Source: Idiomarina sp. PL1-037 (GTDB taxonomy: Bacteria; Pseudomonadota; Gammaproteobacteria; Enterobacterales; Alteromonadaceae). Taken from it: a stretch of DNA of 64,000 nucleotides. Made by a program: the position numbers and the translations under genes. The stretch covers positions 1,922,001 through 1,986,000 of the forward strand of contig NZ_CP139873.1 in assembly GCF_034422975.1 (NCBI RefSeq), read 5' to 3'. Positions 32,585 to 41,834 of this stretch are shown here, piece by piece (the stretch's first letter is position 1; the number at the start of each line of letters is the position of its first letter). Below the pieces are notes generated by a model. That model made no database searches and was not told the DNA's origin. It worked only from the letters and a program-made list of their open reading frames with translations.

Positions 32585-34272
32585 GAAGTTCTCCGTTTGC
32601 CTTCGCCTTGTCTCTGGCTTTGCTTCCAATCGGCTGCGATGTAGACATCAACGTCCGCTGCAGGCATTTCCTTTTGCTTTATTAAATCGGCTGCTCGCTC
32701 CGCAACCATGATAGTAGGCGCATTTAAGTTACCGTTTGGAATAGTGGGGAATACGGATGAATCAATCACTCTCAGTTTATCAAGTCCACGGACACGCATT
32801 TGAGGATCAATAACGGCCATATTATCGTCAGCGCTTCCCATGCGACAGGTTCCACACGGATGGTAGGCGCTCTCAACTGCATCACGGACAAAATGGTCTA
32901 TTTGCTCGTCAGTTGCGACGCTTCTGCCCGGCTGAATTTCTTCACCCCGGTATTCATCCATTGCGGGCTGCGCGATAATTTCCCTCGACAAGCGCACACA
33001 AGCTCGAAAAGCTTCTATGTCCTCTTGATGCTGCAAATAGTTAAACTGTATTCTGGGTGGAGTGAAAGGATCAGAGCTTTTCACTTTGACCCAGCCTCTA
33101 CTTTTGGGTTTGTTATGACCAATATGAAGCTGGAAACCGTGACCATCAAATGCAGATTTTCCATCGTAACGAATTGCGGCCGGTAGAAAATGATACTGGA
33201 GATCAGGCCACTCAACCCCTTCTTTTGAACGGATAAAACCGCAGGATTCAAAGTGATTGGTTGCACCCAGCCCAGTTTTAAATAGAAGCCAGCGCACGCC
33301 AATAGCTAACTTGCTCAAGGGACCTAATTTACTATTCAGAGTCAGGGGTTTCTTGCACTCGTACTGAAAATAAAACTCCAGATGATCCTGTAAGTTTTCG
33401 CCAACTCCGGGCAAGTGGTGGCGTGTTTCAATTCCTGCCGCCGATAAAGTTTCACGATTGCCAATACCTGAAAGCTGCAAAATATGCGGAGAACCAATGG
33501 AACCGGCACTTAAAAGTACCTCTTTACCGGCGAAAAAACGTATAGGATCATTTTTTTCATAGAGCTCAACACCAATAGCCCGTTTGTCCTCTAGCAAAAC
33601 TTTACTGACCTGGACGCCAGTTTTTACTGTCAGATTTGATCGTTGCATTGCTGGCTTTAAATACGCATTAGCGGTCGACCACCTGACACCTTTTTTCACG
33701 GTCATGTGCATTGCACCAAAGCCTTCTTGCTGAAAACCGTTATAATCGCTGGTTTCCATGTAACCAGCATCTATTCCGGCTTCCACAAAAGCTCCATAAA
33801 GAGGGTTGTGCATATTATTGCCGTTATTGACCGCTAAAGGTCCACCTTTGGAGCGATAATCATCAGCGTTAAAAGCCCAGTCTTCAGCTTTCTTAAAATA
33901 AGGTAGGCAATGTTGGTAGTCCCAGCCCTCAGCGCCGAGATCTTGCCACTCATCAAAATCGCGGGCGTGCCCTCTAACATATACCATACCGTTTATCGAA
34001 GAAGATCCACCCAGCACCTTGCCGCGCGGACAGTGCATCTCACGATTATTTAAGAATGGTTCTGGCTCTGTGTGAAATTGCCAGGCGTACTTTTTTGTAT
34101 TCATTGGAATAGAGAGCGCTGTCGGCATTTGAATAAAAATACTTTTATCCGAGCCCCCGGTTTCAAGCAATAGAACTGAAACTTCAGAGTCTTCTGTTAG
34201 ACGGTTTGCCAGTACGCATCCCGCCGATCCAGCGCCCACAATGATATAATCAAAGGTTTCATTCGCTGCCAT
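32578..34272 (-). CDS. betA: Choline dehydrogenase
   Basis: A 564-residue GMC-family flavoenzyme that oxidises choline to betaine aldehyde at the inner membrane. The FAD motif is [19 protein letters not shown] signature 1 is [20 protein letters not shown], and the catalytic His lies in [12 protein letters not shown], followed by [13 protein letters not shown]. Its ATG overlaps the betB stop by one base, and its end overlaps the transporter gene. Confidence 0.95.
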   Translation of the reverse strand: MAANETFDYIIVGAGSAGCVLANRLTEDSEVSVLLLETGGSDKSIFIQMPTALSIPMNTKKYAWQFHTEPEPFLNNREMHCPRGKVLGGSSSINGMVYVRGHARDFDEWQDLGAEGWDYQHCLPYFKKAEDWAFNADDYRSKGGPLAVNNGNNMHNPLYGAFVEAGIDAGYMETSDYNGFQQEGFGAMHMTVKKGVRWSTANAYLKPAMQRSNLTVKTGVQVSKVLLEDKRAIGVELYEKNDPIRFFAGKEVLLSAGSIGSPHILQLSGIGNRETLSAAGIETRHHLPGVGENLQDHLEFYFQYECKKPLTLNSKLGPLSKLAIGVRWLLFKTGLGATNHFESCGFIRSKEGVEWPDLQYHFLPAAIRYDGKSAFDGHGFQLHIGHNKPKSRGWVKVKSSDPFTPPRIQFNYLQHQEDIEAFRACVRLSREIIAQPAMDEYRGEEIQPGRSVATDEQIDHFVRDAVESAYHPCGTCRMGSADDNMAVIDPQMRVRGLDKLRVIDSSVFPTIPNGNLNAPTIMVAERAADLIKQKEMPAADVDVYIAADWKQSQRQGEGKRRTSC

Positions 34273-35735
34273 TAGAAAGGACCTTCAAGTTTATCCATAC
34301 CAACATAAATAGACTTAGTCTGAGTATAGGATTTAAGTGCTTCAACACCGTTTTCACGGCCAATACCAGACTGCTTATAACCACCCACAGGCATCTCTAC
34401 CGGGGAATTGGCGTAGGCATTTATCCAGCAAATACCGGCTTCCAATTGCGCTATAACACGGTGAGCGCGACGTAGATTTTGAGAGAAAATTCCTGCCGCC
34501 AGGCCATAGTCTGTATTATTAGCTCGCTGAATTACTTCTTCTTCAGTTTCAAATGTCATTACGGACATTACCGGGCCAAAAATTTCTTCTTTCGCGATGC
34601 GCATATCGTCTGTACAGCCTGTAAATATTGTCGGCTCAACAAAATACCCACCTTCACAACCTTTGGGTGTCTGGCGCTCTCCGCCAAATGCCAAAGTGGC
34701 GCCTTCTTCTTTGCCAGAGTCAATATATGACATCACTTTATGCAAGTGGCTTTCGGAAATAAGAGCACCAACATTCGTGTTCGGATCCATCGGGTCACCG
34801 ACCACGATATTATTTTTCGTGCGCTCTAGCAGGCGTTCCATGAAAGTTTCATAGCAGTTTTTATGGACGAATACTCGTGTTCCGTTGGTACAAACTTCTC
34901 CCTGAGTATAGAAGTTTCCCATCATGGCACCTGTAACGGCTTCATCAATATCAGCATCATCAAAAACAATAAGAGGAGACTTGCCGCCCAGCTCCATAGT
35001 GACACTTTTCAGTGTGCCCGCTGCAGCAGCCATCACTTTCTTGCCAGTACCGACTTCCCCAGTTAATGATACTTTTGCAATTGCGGGGTGCTGAACCAGG
35101 TAATTGCCAACCACACCGTCGCCATGCACAACATTGAATACGCCCTCCGGTACACCAGCCTCGATAAAGATTTCCGCCAGCATAGCTGCGCCACGTGGAG
35201 TTTCCTCGGAAGGCTTGAAAATCATACTGTTACCTGCAGCAAGAGCTGCCGCAGCTTTCCAGCAGGCTATCTGTAACGGGTAGTTCCAGGCGCCGATACC
35301 AAAACAGACGCCCAATGGTTCATGCCGAGTGTAAAAAAAGTCGTTGCCGACACTTTGCTGTTCACCCATCATGGACGGACACAAGTTCCCAAAATATTCA
35401 ATCGCGTCAGAGCCTGTCTGAACGTCTACTTCTACAGCTTCCTGCCATGGTTTACCTGTGTCCAAAACCTCGAGTTCTGCCAGTTCGTCATTGCGCTCTC
35501 GCAAAATAGCAGCCGCTCGCTGCAACACGCGGGCGCGCTCAATAGCAGGCGTTTTGGACCAAACTTCAAAACCTTTTTGGGCGCTTGAAAGTGTATCTTC
35601 AAGCAGAGACTCACCAGCAGATTCAACCGCATAAATAGCCTTTCCTGTAGCCGGATTAATTACATCGAAGCAGTTATTGCCACTGTCGTCGACATAGCGG
35701 CCATGAATGAAGTTTTTAAGTAATGTTGAAGACAA
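34272..35735 (-). CDS. betB: Betaine aldehyde dehydrogenase
   Basis: A 487-residue NAD(P)-dependent aldehyde dehydrogenase producing glycine betaine. The general base Glu248 is in MELGGKSP and the nucleophile Cys282 in [24 protein letters not shown] is the substrate-channel segment typical of BetB. The start is a TTG (35735-35733) with AAGGAG at good spacing; no ATG fits the conserved N-terminus. It lies 29 bases downstream of betI on the minus strand. Confidence 0.95.
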   Translation of the reverse strand: MSSTLLKNFIHGRYVDDSGNNCFDVINPATGKAIYAVESAGESLLEDTLSSAQKGFEVWSKTPAIERARVLQRAAAILRERNDELAELEVLDTGKPWQEAVEVDVQTGSDAIEYFGNLCPSMMGEQQSVGNDFFYTRHEPLGVCFGIGAWNYPLQIACWKAAAALAAGNSMIFKPSEETPRGAAMLAEIFIEAGVPEGVFNVVHGDGVVGNYLVQHPAIAKVSLTGEVGTGKKVMAAAAGTLKSVTMELGGKSPLIVFDDADIDEAVTGAMMGNFYTQGEVCTNGTRVFVHKNCYETFMERLLERTKNNIVVGDPMDPNTNVGALISESHLHKVMSYIDSGKEEGATLAFGGERQTPKGCEGGYFVEPTIFTGCTDDMRIAKEEIFGPVMSVMTFETEEEVIQRANNTDYGLAAGIFSQNLRRAHRVIAQLEAGICWINAYANSPVEMPVGGYKQSGIGRENGVEALKSYTQTKSIYVGMDKLEGPF

Positions 35736-35764
35736 TGGTAGCTCCTTAATAATTTAGGCTTATT

Positions 35765-36343
35765 TCAATTAACGCCATGCTGTTCAAGCACGCCATTAAT
35801 ATATTTTTTACAGTACTTCTTTGCCAATCTGAACTTTTCCGAGTTGGCCCTGCTCAAGGCACAGCGCAACCAGAATCCATCAATTAATGCGGCTGTAACT
35901 TCGGCGGCTTCCTTTGCGCTTTCAGTATCCAGTAATTGTTTATAGCTATAACGTAAATTACTAACGAGCCGACGCTTGTTCAGCTCCTGTAGCCGATAGA
36001 GATCCGTATCATGCATTGACTGTCCCCAAAAACTTAGCCATGTTTTTGTGCTGGGATCAGCCTGTTGTACATCGGAAAAGTTTAAATCCACTATTTTCAT
36101 CAGCCGGTCATAAGGATTATCCGGCGAATTCTCCATTTTTAACTGAGAAAGCAAATACCGAACCGAAGCTTCTATTAATGCCTGCTTACCACCAAAATAA
36201 TGACTGATAATACCTGACGACATTCCAGCGCGACGTGCTATTAAATTAATTGTCGCTCCTTTTAAACCAACATCAGCAACGACATTGATTGTGGCATCGA
36301 TAAGTTGTTGACGACGCATCGATTCCATTCCTACTTTCGGCAT
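35765..36343 (-). CDS. betI: Choline-responsive repressor BetI (TetR family)
   Basis: A 192-residue TetR-family repressor closely resembling BetI from the first residue (MPKVGMESMRRQQLIDATI). The helix-turn-helix is INLIARRAGMSSGIISHYFGGK. BetI represses bet genes until choline is present. I set the start at 36343, which matches the family N-terminus; the open frame runs a further 22 codons into the preceding gene. The gap to the PhoD-like gene is only 22 bases, so betI probably shares its transcript. Confidence 0.93.
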   Translation of the reverse strand: MPKVGMESMRRQQLIDATINVVADVGLKGATINLIARRAGMSSGIISHYFGGKQALIEASVRYLLSQLKMENSPDNPYDRLMKIVDLNFSDVQQADPSTKTWLSFWGQSMHDTDLYRLQELNKRRLVSNLRYSYKQLLDTESAKEAAEVTAALIDGFWLRCALSRANSEKFRLAKKYCKKYINGVLEQHGVN

Positions 36344-36365
36344 AGCTTTCTCACATAGTTTAAGT

Positions 36366-37409
36366 TTAGTCGTAAGGTTCCAACGTTGAGAGCCTAAAAC
36401 GATGTTCATTGACTACATCGCCCGTTTCGTCGTAGAGCCCTAATGTTATGACGGGGTCTTGTTTCTCCCAGTCCACATCTAGCGCGCCATAGTTTACGGT
36501 ACTTATTGGCTGACCAACTCGGTGCTTATTCGGGCTGACGTTTTTCCATTCCTGGGTTAGACCGGAGGAGGTTACTTCCCATAAAGGGTAATCTAAATTT
36601 TCATCGTAATAACTGACCTCACCCCAGTGTGTGTCTCCGCTAATTAAAATAACACCGTTTACTTCGTGTTTTTTTATCAAATCAAACAAGCGTTGACGAT
36701 CTGCCGGGAAGTTAGCCCAAGACTCCCAACCCGTAAAGTCTGCCAGAAGCTGAAGGCTTGAGCCAATCACTTTTATTCTGCCTGGCTTTTGCAGTTCTTT
36801 TTCTAGCCACTCCCATTGTTTTTCGCCGATCATAGTCGCACTGTTAGTGTCATCGGGAATGTATGGCCCCATATTTTTGGGAGCGCGCTCATTTGAATAT
36901 TCAGACCGGGTTACATGAGCGATGTCGTCTCGGTTCCAGCGCAAGTCAGGCAAAATAACGTGAATACTTTCTTCTCCTTCACCATAGGTATAAGAAGTAT
37001 ATATGCCGTGTTCACGAGTCCGCCTGGGTGAATTTTCAGGTTCTTCCCAAAAGTCCAGCATGATTTGGCGGGACGCTTCTTTTTCAGGATAGTTTTTTCC
37101 CGCGTCGTTAGCGCCGTAATCATGATCGTCCCAAATAGCAATCAACTCAGCCTGTTCTTTCAAGTTTTTAAAACCAGAATTCGCGCCCAGCTTTTTATAT
37201 TTCTGCTTGAGTTCAGACATATCTTCAGTATCGCCGTATACGTTATCACCAAGAAAAACAAAAACTTCCGGTTGATCCTGAATAATACTCTTAAATATGG
37301 GCATTTCTTTGTCTTGATGCGAACATGAGCCGAATAAAATTCGACTGGGTACCTCAGCAAAAACTGAGCTACTAAGTAGCAATCCAGATAGTGCAATTAA
37401 TTTATACAT
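36366..37409 (-). CDS. Secreted PhoD-like metallophosphoesterase
   Basis: A 347-residue exported phosphoesterase of the PhoD (alkaline phosphatase D) group, which includes phosphodiesterases and phospholipase D-type enzymes. Metal-site motifs are FGSCSHQD (about 26-33), FLGDNVYGDT (53-61), WDDHDYGAND (93-102) and ISGDTHWGE (about 255). It begins with a plain Sec signal peptide lacking the twin-arginine motif common in PhoD, and it lacks the N-terminal PhoD_N domain, so it is much shorter than classical PhoD. It sits directly before betI in one minus-strand array, which suggests that it releases choline from a phosphoester. That role is inference. Confidence 0.83.
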   Translation of the reverse strand: MYKLIALSGLLLSSSVFAEVPSRILFGSCSHQDKEMPIFKSIIQDQPEVFVFLGDNVYGDTEDMSELKQKYKKLGANSGFKNLKEQAELIAIWDDHDYGANDAGKNYPEKEASRQIMLDFWEEPENSPRRTREHGIYTSYTYGEGEESIHVILPDLRWNRDDIAHVTRSEYSNERAPKNMGPYIPDDTNSATMIGEKQWEWLEKELQKPGRIKVIGSSLQLLADFTGWESWANFPADRQRLFDLIKKHEVNGVILISGDTHWGEVSYYDENLDYPLWEVTSSGLTQEWKNVSPNKHRVGQPISTVNYGALDVDWEKQDPVITLGLYDETGDVVNEHRFRLSTLEPYD

Positions 37410-37443
37410 TATTTATTAAGACCTATTCTCGCCCTAAAATAAA

Positions 37444-37477
37444 AAGGTCACATGCGGTAATTACCGCATGTGACCTT
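37444..37477 (-). terminator. Rho-independent terminator after the TonB receptor gene
   Basis: A 34-base perfect palindrome (arms 37444-37460 and 37461-37477) lies just after the receptor gene and before the PhoD-like gene. In the minus direction it is followed by TTTTTATTTT. As RNA it would form a stem of about 15 bp with a small loop. Read-through would link the receptor to the bet genes. Confidence 0.8.
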
Positions 37478-37486
37478 CCGGGTTTC

Positions 37487-39847
37487 TTAAAATATCAATT
37501 TGGCATTAAGTGCTGCGGTACGTGGCGCGCCAATCCAGCCCGCTCCCGGAGCGATAGTACCAAGATACTCTTCATCAAAGACATTATTGATAGTAAAACT
37601 AAGCTCTAAACTGTCAATTGCGCCGTCATTATCGGAGTAAAGTGTCTTACCAATGTAGAAATCACTCACGACATAAGAATCAGTCTCCTGAGTATTTGCC
37701 TGGTCTAAATAGCGCTCACCAACATACTTGGTGCTAAGGCCGGCATAGAAGTCTTCTTTCGTGTAATCAAAACTAACAACTGCCATGTCCTGAGCACTTC
37801 CCAGTACGGTGTTACCGCGGAACTCTTCATCTTCATAAGTAGAGTCATTTTTTGTGTAAGACACGTAAACGCCCCAGTTATTACTGATGTTGTAATCCAG
37901 TGAAGCTTCAATACCGCTTGACTCAACGCCACCCGTATTAACATAGCTTCCAGCTGCTTCTTCTAAATAATCGATACCATCAGCGTCTTCAACACTAATA
38001 AAGGTAATACGGTTTTCAAAAGTAATATCATAGTAGGTTAAACTGGCGTTAAAGCCGGGAGTTGAATAGCGCAAACCTAAATCAATATTATCGGCGGTTT
38101 CTGGTTCAATTGAGCTAACATCGCGGTCCGGTTCTTCTAAGACAGAATCCTTAATAGCTGCGAAGTTCTCTGCATACCCACCGAAAAGTTCTAAACCTCT
38201 AACGGGCAAAGGTGCTACAAAACCAGCTGATAGCAGTGCGTCTGAGTCAGAAGACACCTCGAGGTTATTTTCTGGATTAAACTGATCTTCTTTTGATACT
38301 TCAACATCGAATTTTTTAGCACCAAGGCGGAACTTGGCAAAGCCTGCATCCAGTTCGTCTTCAATATAGTACATTAAAGTTTCTACTGGAAATTCCCGGC
38401 TGTACTGCACCCAATATGGGTTGCTTTCGATTCTGGCGCTAACAGAGGCATCAATCGTTTTATGAAAATCACGGTATTCATCACGCTGATAGTCTTCGTA
38501 CCAGAAACCACCTCGCAATGTGTTCGCCATACCGGCAATTGTGGTATCCCAAACAAAGTCTGCATTCACACCATAACGCTGCTTCTCGTAGTGTGAGTGA
38601 CGTTGTGAACTAACCGCCATTGCTCCTTGCTCATAGCACCCCGGATCAAGCGCTGGATCATCATTGCTATAAGGGAAGCTCAAAGAACTTTCACAGCCTG
38701 GTTTAGGCGACAAAGACTCGCCGTTTCTATTAACGAAATGAATCTTACCATTTTGCGAACCAGCGTAAGCAGTCGTGGAAGCATCAAGCTCAGAATGCGG
38801 GTTTCCTGTTCCGTCCTCAGTAACATCAACTACATAAGGCGGCAGCCATTTCCCTGTTCCTTCATTCTCATGGTAATAAACATTGGTACTGACATCGACT
38901 TGACCCAGCATAAAATCAGCTTTCAAGTAACCAAATAGATTCTCACGCTCAGTGACCCAGCCTTGACGCCATACTTGATCCTGATGAGGGATACCAGTCC
39001 AGTTCTCAGTTAAGCCATCCCAATTAGAGTTCTGTTCATACTGCTCTAGCCCATAAACCCGCTGGTAGGTATATTCTTGCGCATCGTCATAACTGAAATA
39101 ACCAGTTAAGTCGACATCACCCAGACGACTAATAATTTTTCCTTCTGCGTGATCACGGGTATTAGTCGCAGAGCCGTCCATATAGTCATCGTTTTGTTGG
39201 CTCGACAAAGAGAACCAGGCAAAAGTGTCTTTTGCAATTTCGCCGGTATCGTAACGCGCATAAAGTTTTTGTGCGTTATGTTCACCAATGGTTGTACTGA
39301 CAGTAAACTGTTCTTCATAGGCTGGGCGAATGGTTGTAAAGTTCAGAGTGCCGCCCAGAGCCTCATTTGAACGTGAACTGATGTCTGACGTTCCTTGAGA
39401 AACTTCAGTACCGCGCAAGTTTTCAGTATCAATATAACGGCTGGCTTTGGTACCACCGCCGTAATTTGAATTACCATTAGAGATACCGTCTACAGTCATG
39501 CCAATTTGCTGAGATTCCAAATCTAATTGAAAACCGCGAATCGAAATACTGGTTGACCATTCATCAGAGCCAAAGGGGTCACCTTCGTTAACCAACACAC
39601 CAGGCAGGTTATCAACCATTGCCAGAGCGCTGGTCATTGGAGTTTGTTGCTTTTTCATTTCAGCAGAAGCTGCGTTATTGGCGTATGAGACACTGCGGCC
39701 TGTAACGACAATGGCTTCCATCTGTTCTTTTTCTTCTGCTTTCTGATTTTGGTTGTCCTGCGCCATTGCTGGCAGAGAGGTAGCAGATAATGCTGATAGT
39801 ACAGAGAGTGCAATTAAACTTTGCTTCATAGGCACATAAGTTTTCAT
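37487..39847 (-). CDS. TonB-dependent outer-membrane receptor
   Basis: A receptor of about 786 residues that imports a scarce or bulky compound across the outer membrane using TonB energy. After the signal peptide (ending LPAMAQ) comes a TonB-box-like segment (EAIVVTGRS), a plug domain (LPGVLVNEGDPFGSD, SIRGFQLD, VSQGTSDISSRSNEALGGTLNF) and a barrel ending in Phe (NAKLIF). The ATG at 39847, with GGGAA upstream, is preferred over one four codons earlier. The two palindromes before it and the downstream bet genes suggest a choline-containing ligand; the sequence alone does not reveal one. Confidence 0.85.
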   Translation of the reverse strand: MKTYVPMKQSLIALSVLSALSATSLPAMAQDNQNQKAEEKEQMEAIVVTGRSVSYANNAASAEMKKQQTPMTSALAMVDNLPGVLVNEGDPFGSDEWSTSISIRGFQLDLESQQIGMTVDGISNGNSNYGGGTKASRYIDTENLRGTEVSQGTSDISSRSNEALGGTLNFTTIRPAYEEQFTVSTTIGEHNAQKLYARYDTGEIAKDTFAWFSLSSQQNDDYMDGSATNTRDHAEGKIISRLGDVDLTGYFSYDDAQEYTYQRVYGLEQYEQNSNWDGLTENWTGIPHQDQVWRQGWVTERENLFGYLKADFMLGQVDVSTNVYYHENEGTGKWLPPYVVDVTEDGTGNPHSELDASTTAYAGSQNGKIHFVNRNGESLSPKPGCESSLSFPYSNDDPALDPGCYEQGAMAVSSQRHSHYEKQRYGVNADFVWDTTIAGMANTLRGGFWYEDYQRDEYRDFHKTIDASVSARIESNPYWVQYSREFPVETLMYYIEDELDAGFAKFRLGAKKFDVEVSKEDQFNPENNLEVSSDSDALLSAGFVAPLPVRGLELFGGYAENFAAIKDSVLEEPDRDVSSIEPETADNIDLGLRYSTPGFNASLTYYDITFENRITFISVEDADGIDYLEEAAGSYVNTGGVESSGIEASLDYNISNNWGVYVSYTKNDSTYEDEEFRGNTVLGSAQDMAVVSFDYTKEDFYAGLSTKYVGERYLDQANTQETDSYVVSDFYIGKTLYSDNDGAIDSLELSFTINNVFDEEYLGTIAPGAGWIGAPRTAALNAKLIF

Positions 39848-39918
39848 AAAAGTTCCCATTTCTTTTGTTGTAGTGAAGTTCCTTAATATATGAGTCTAAT
39901 GTGACAACGGCGTTAAGG

Positions 39919-39969
39919 TTAATTGATCGTTCAATTAAAATCAAACTTAACTAATTGAACGCTCAATTA
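39919..39969 (-). promoter_or_regulatory. Two BetI-like operator palindromes upstream of the TonB receptor
   Basis: TTAATTGA-TCGT-TCAATTAA (39919-39938) and TAATTGA-ACGC-TCAATTA (39952-39969) share the pattern TTGA-N-CG-N-TCAA and are centred 32 bp apart, about three helical turns. From memory, BetI sites have an ATTGA-CG-TCAAT-type dyad. They lie 72 to 122 bases before the receptor start. The palindromes are certain; BetI binding is inferred from pattern and from betI in the same array. Confidence 0.6.
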
Positions 39970-40068
39970 AAATAAGTTTAATTTTTAATCAACACCTTTT
40001 AGGCAGGAGTAAGAAAATCTATAATTTTATTTTAAAACAAAAGGTTTGCTCTAACTTAAGGCAGGTAT

Positions 40069-41064
40069 TTAAAAGTTCCACATACTCCACAAACCAAATT
40101 CATAGGAGTCACGCTCAAATTCCTTACTACTTTCTTCAACCTGTTTAGCAACTAAAGCGACGGTAACGTAAGGCGCAACTTTCCAGTCCCATCCTATTTG
40201 AAGGTAATTTTTCTCGTAAGCAGGATTAAGCTGACGGCTGGGGTTCGTCCTATCGTATCGGACGAAAACAGAATACTGAGGCTGATACCGATAACTAGCC
40301 CAACTTCCCCAGCCACTTTTGGCGTCTTCGACAAGTGTAGCCACCTGTCCCCAGTTATTGTTATGTACGTATTCAACGCCTAGTCGAATGTCTTTTACTT
40401 GATAATTTATCGATGCATTGAACCTTTCTGCTGTATTTATTTTAGGCGCATCGTCCTTATCCTGAGTTCGTGTACCGCGGTAAGCCCCCAGCGCAATATC
40501 TAACGCTGGTGTGATATGCCACGCCGCATAAGCTTCTGCATCGGCGGAATCACCAATGCGCGGCTTTTTAAAGCCGCCACCGCTCACCACTGAGACCGCA
40601 TAGCTGAAGCTCTTCCCGTTTGCCTGATAATGAACACCCAAATCTGTAGGTCCCGCAAACTGATTCATTGGCGTCAGGCTTGGGTCGACATAGCGGTAAC
40701 CCACTTTGCGGGCAATATAATCAATCCAGGGCAATGGTGCTACACCTATTTGCAGAAGCTGTCCGTCAGGTAGCGTACGTTGAATATAAGCATGGCGGAA
40801 CCAAACGTCGGTCGGATCGCTTTGGCGGCGCCACTGAACGTCAGTCGTCACTAGTGCGCTCCATTTTTCATTGAACTTATGGTTAACGTCGAAATAAAAA
40901 CGTTTTAAATCCAGTTCCCAGCCTTCTGCCTCTAAGTCCAGGTTTTGCTGTTGAATATTACTTGCATTAATGAACAGCTGGCTCGAAAGTCTCGTTTCCG
41001 CTTGTGCAGAAGCAATCCAAAAACCTCCCGAAAGTAATGCAATCGCAAGCTTCGAAAGTCTCAT
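40069..41064 (-). CDS. Porin-like outer-membrane beta-barrel protein
   Basis: A 331-residue outer-membrane protein: signal peptide ending AQA, then alternating amphipathic strands (KRFYFDVNHKFNEKWSALVTTDVQWRR) and a C-terminal WNF with final Phe, the barrel assembly signal. The texture resembles phosphate-selective or carbohydrate porins, but I cannot name the substrate. AAGGG precedes the ATG. It diverges from the cytochrome genes across a 100-base space with a palindrome, so it may be co-regulated with them. Confidence 0.7.
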   Translation of the reverse strand: MRLSKLAIALLSGGFWIASAQAETRLSSQLFINASNIQQQNLDLEAEGWELDLKRFYFDVNHKFNEKWSALVTTDVQWRRQSDPTDVWFRHAYIQRTLPDGQLLQIGVAPLPWIDYIARKVGYRYVDPSLTPMNQFAGPTDLGVHYQANGKSFSYAVSVVSGGGFKKPRIGDSADAEAYAAWHITPALDIALGAYRGTRTQDKDDAPKINTAERFNASINYQVKDIRLGVEYVHNNNWGQVATLVEDAKSGWGSWASYRYQPQYSVFVRYDRTNPSRQLNPAYEKNYLQIGWDWKVAPYVTVALVAKQVEESSKEFERDSYEFGLWSMWNF

Positions 41065-41124
41065 AGTTAACCCTTCTTCAATAACCTCACAATTAATATG
41101 GCTATAATAAATTATCTACTACTA

Positions 41125-41148
41125 TAATGACTATTATAATCGTCATTA
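41125..41148. promoter_or_regulatory. Inverted repeat between porin-like gene and tsdB-like gene
   Basis: TAATGAC (41125-41131) and GTCATTA (41142-41148) flank a 10-base spacer containing TATAAT, in the divergent promoter region. It could be an operator covering the -10 box of the cytochrome operon. Confidence 0.45.
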
Positions 41149-41164
41149 AATATAGGGTATTACT

Positions 41165-41824
41165 ATGATTAAGAAACAAGGATTAGCAATAATTTGTGGA
41201 ATAGCGGCTCTACTTTTTGGAGCCTCTTTTGACGCCTCAGCTCAAGGAAATCCTGAATCAGGTCAGCAATTATCAACAAAAGGTGATGGTAGCGGTGCTC
41301 CCTGCATGGCATGTCACGGGCCTAATGGCGAAGGTAATGCAGCCGGTGCATTCCCATACATTGCCGGAATGAATGAGCAATACCTATACCGACAGTTAAG
41401 AGCTTACCAGACGGGTGATCGAAAAAATGCGGTCATGTCCATGAATATAGACAACTTCGATGACCAACAACTGCAGGATATCGCAGCTTATTACGCGAGT
41501 CTGGATAAACCAGCGAGCACCGCAAGTAATGCTAATGCCGAGCTTTTGGAGCAAGGCGAGAGTTTGGTCAATATTGGCAACTGGGATGAATACATCCCCC
41601 CGTGCAGCAGTTGCCATGGTCCTAATAACCAAGGCGTTGATGAAAACTTTCCGGGCATAGCGGGTCAGCATGCCAGCTACATCAAGCAACAAATTAATGG
41701 CTGGAAAAACGGCGACCGTAAAACGGATAAAGTTCAGCTTATGGAAGCTGTGGCGAAGCGGCTAAACGATGAACAAATCGAAGCGGTTTCAGCTTATCTT
41801 GCTTCAATACCAGCTGCAGAATAG
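41165..41824 (+). CDS. tsdB: Diheme cytochrome c4-type protein (TsdB-like)
   Basis: A 219-residue periplasmic cytochrome with a signal peptide ending ASAQ and two heme sites, CMACH (47-51) and CSSCH (147-151), in two similar halves (FPYIAGMNEQYLYRQLRAYQTGDR and FPGIAGQHASYIKQQINGWKNGDR). This is cytochrome c4 architecture. TsdB, the electron acceptor of thiosulfate dehydrogenase, belongs to this group, and the next gene resembles TsdA, so TsdB is the likely role. A general c4 cytochrome is the alternative. Confidence 0.75.
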   Translation: MIKKQGLAIICGIAALLFGASFDASAQGNPESGQQLSTKGDGSGAPCMACHGPNGEGNAAGAFPYIAGMNEQYLYRQLRAYQTGDRKNAVMSMNIDNFDDQQLQDIAAYYASLDKPASTASNANAELLEQGESLVNIGNWDEYIPPCSSCHGPNNQGVDENFPGIAGQHASYIKQQINGWKNGDRKTDKVQLMEAVAKRLNDEQIEAVSAYLASIPAAE

Positions 41825-41834
41825 GAGTTCAACT

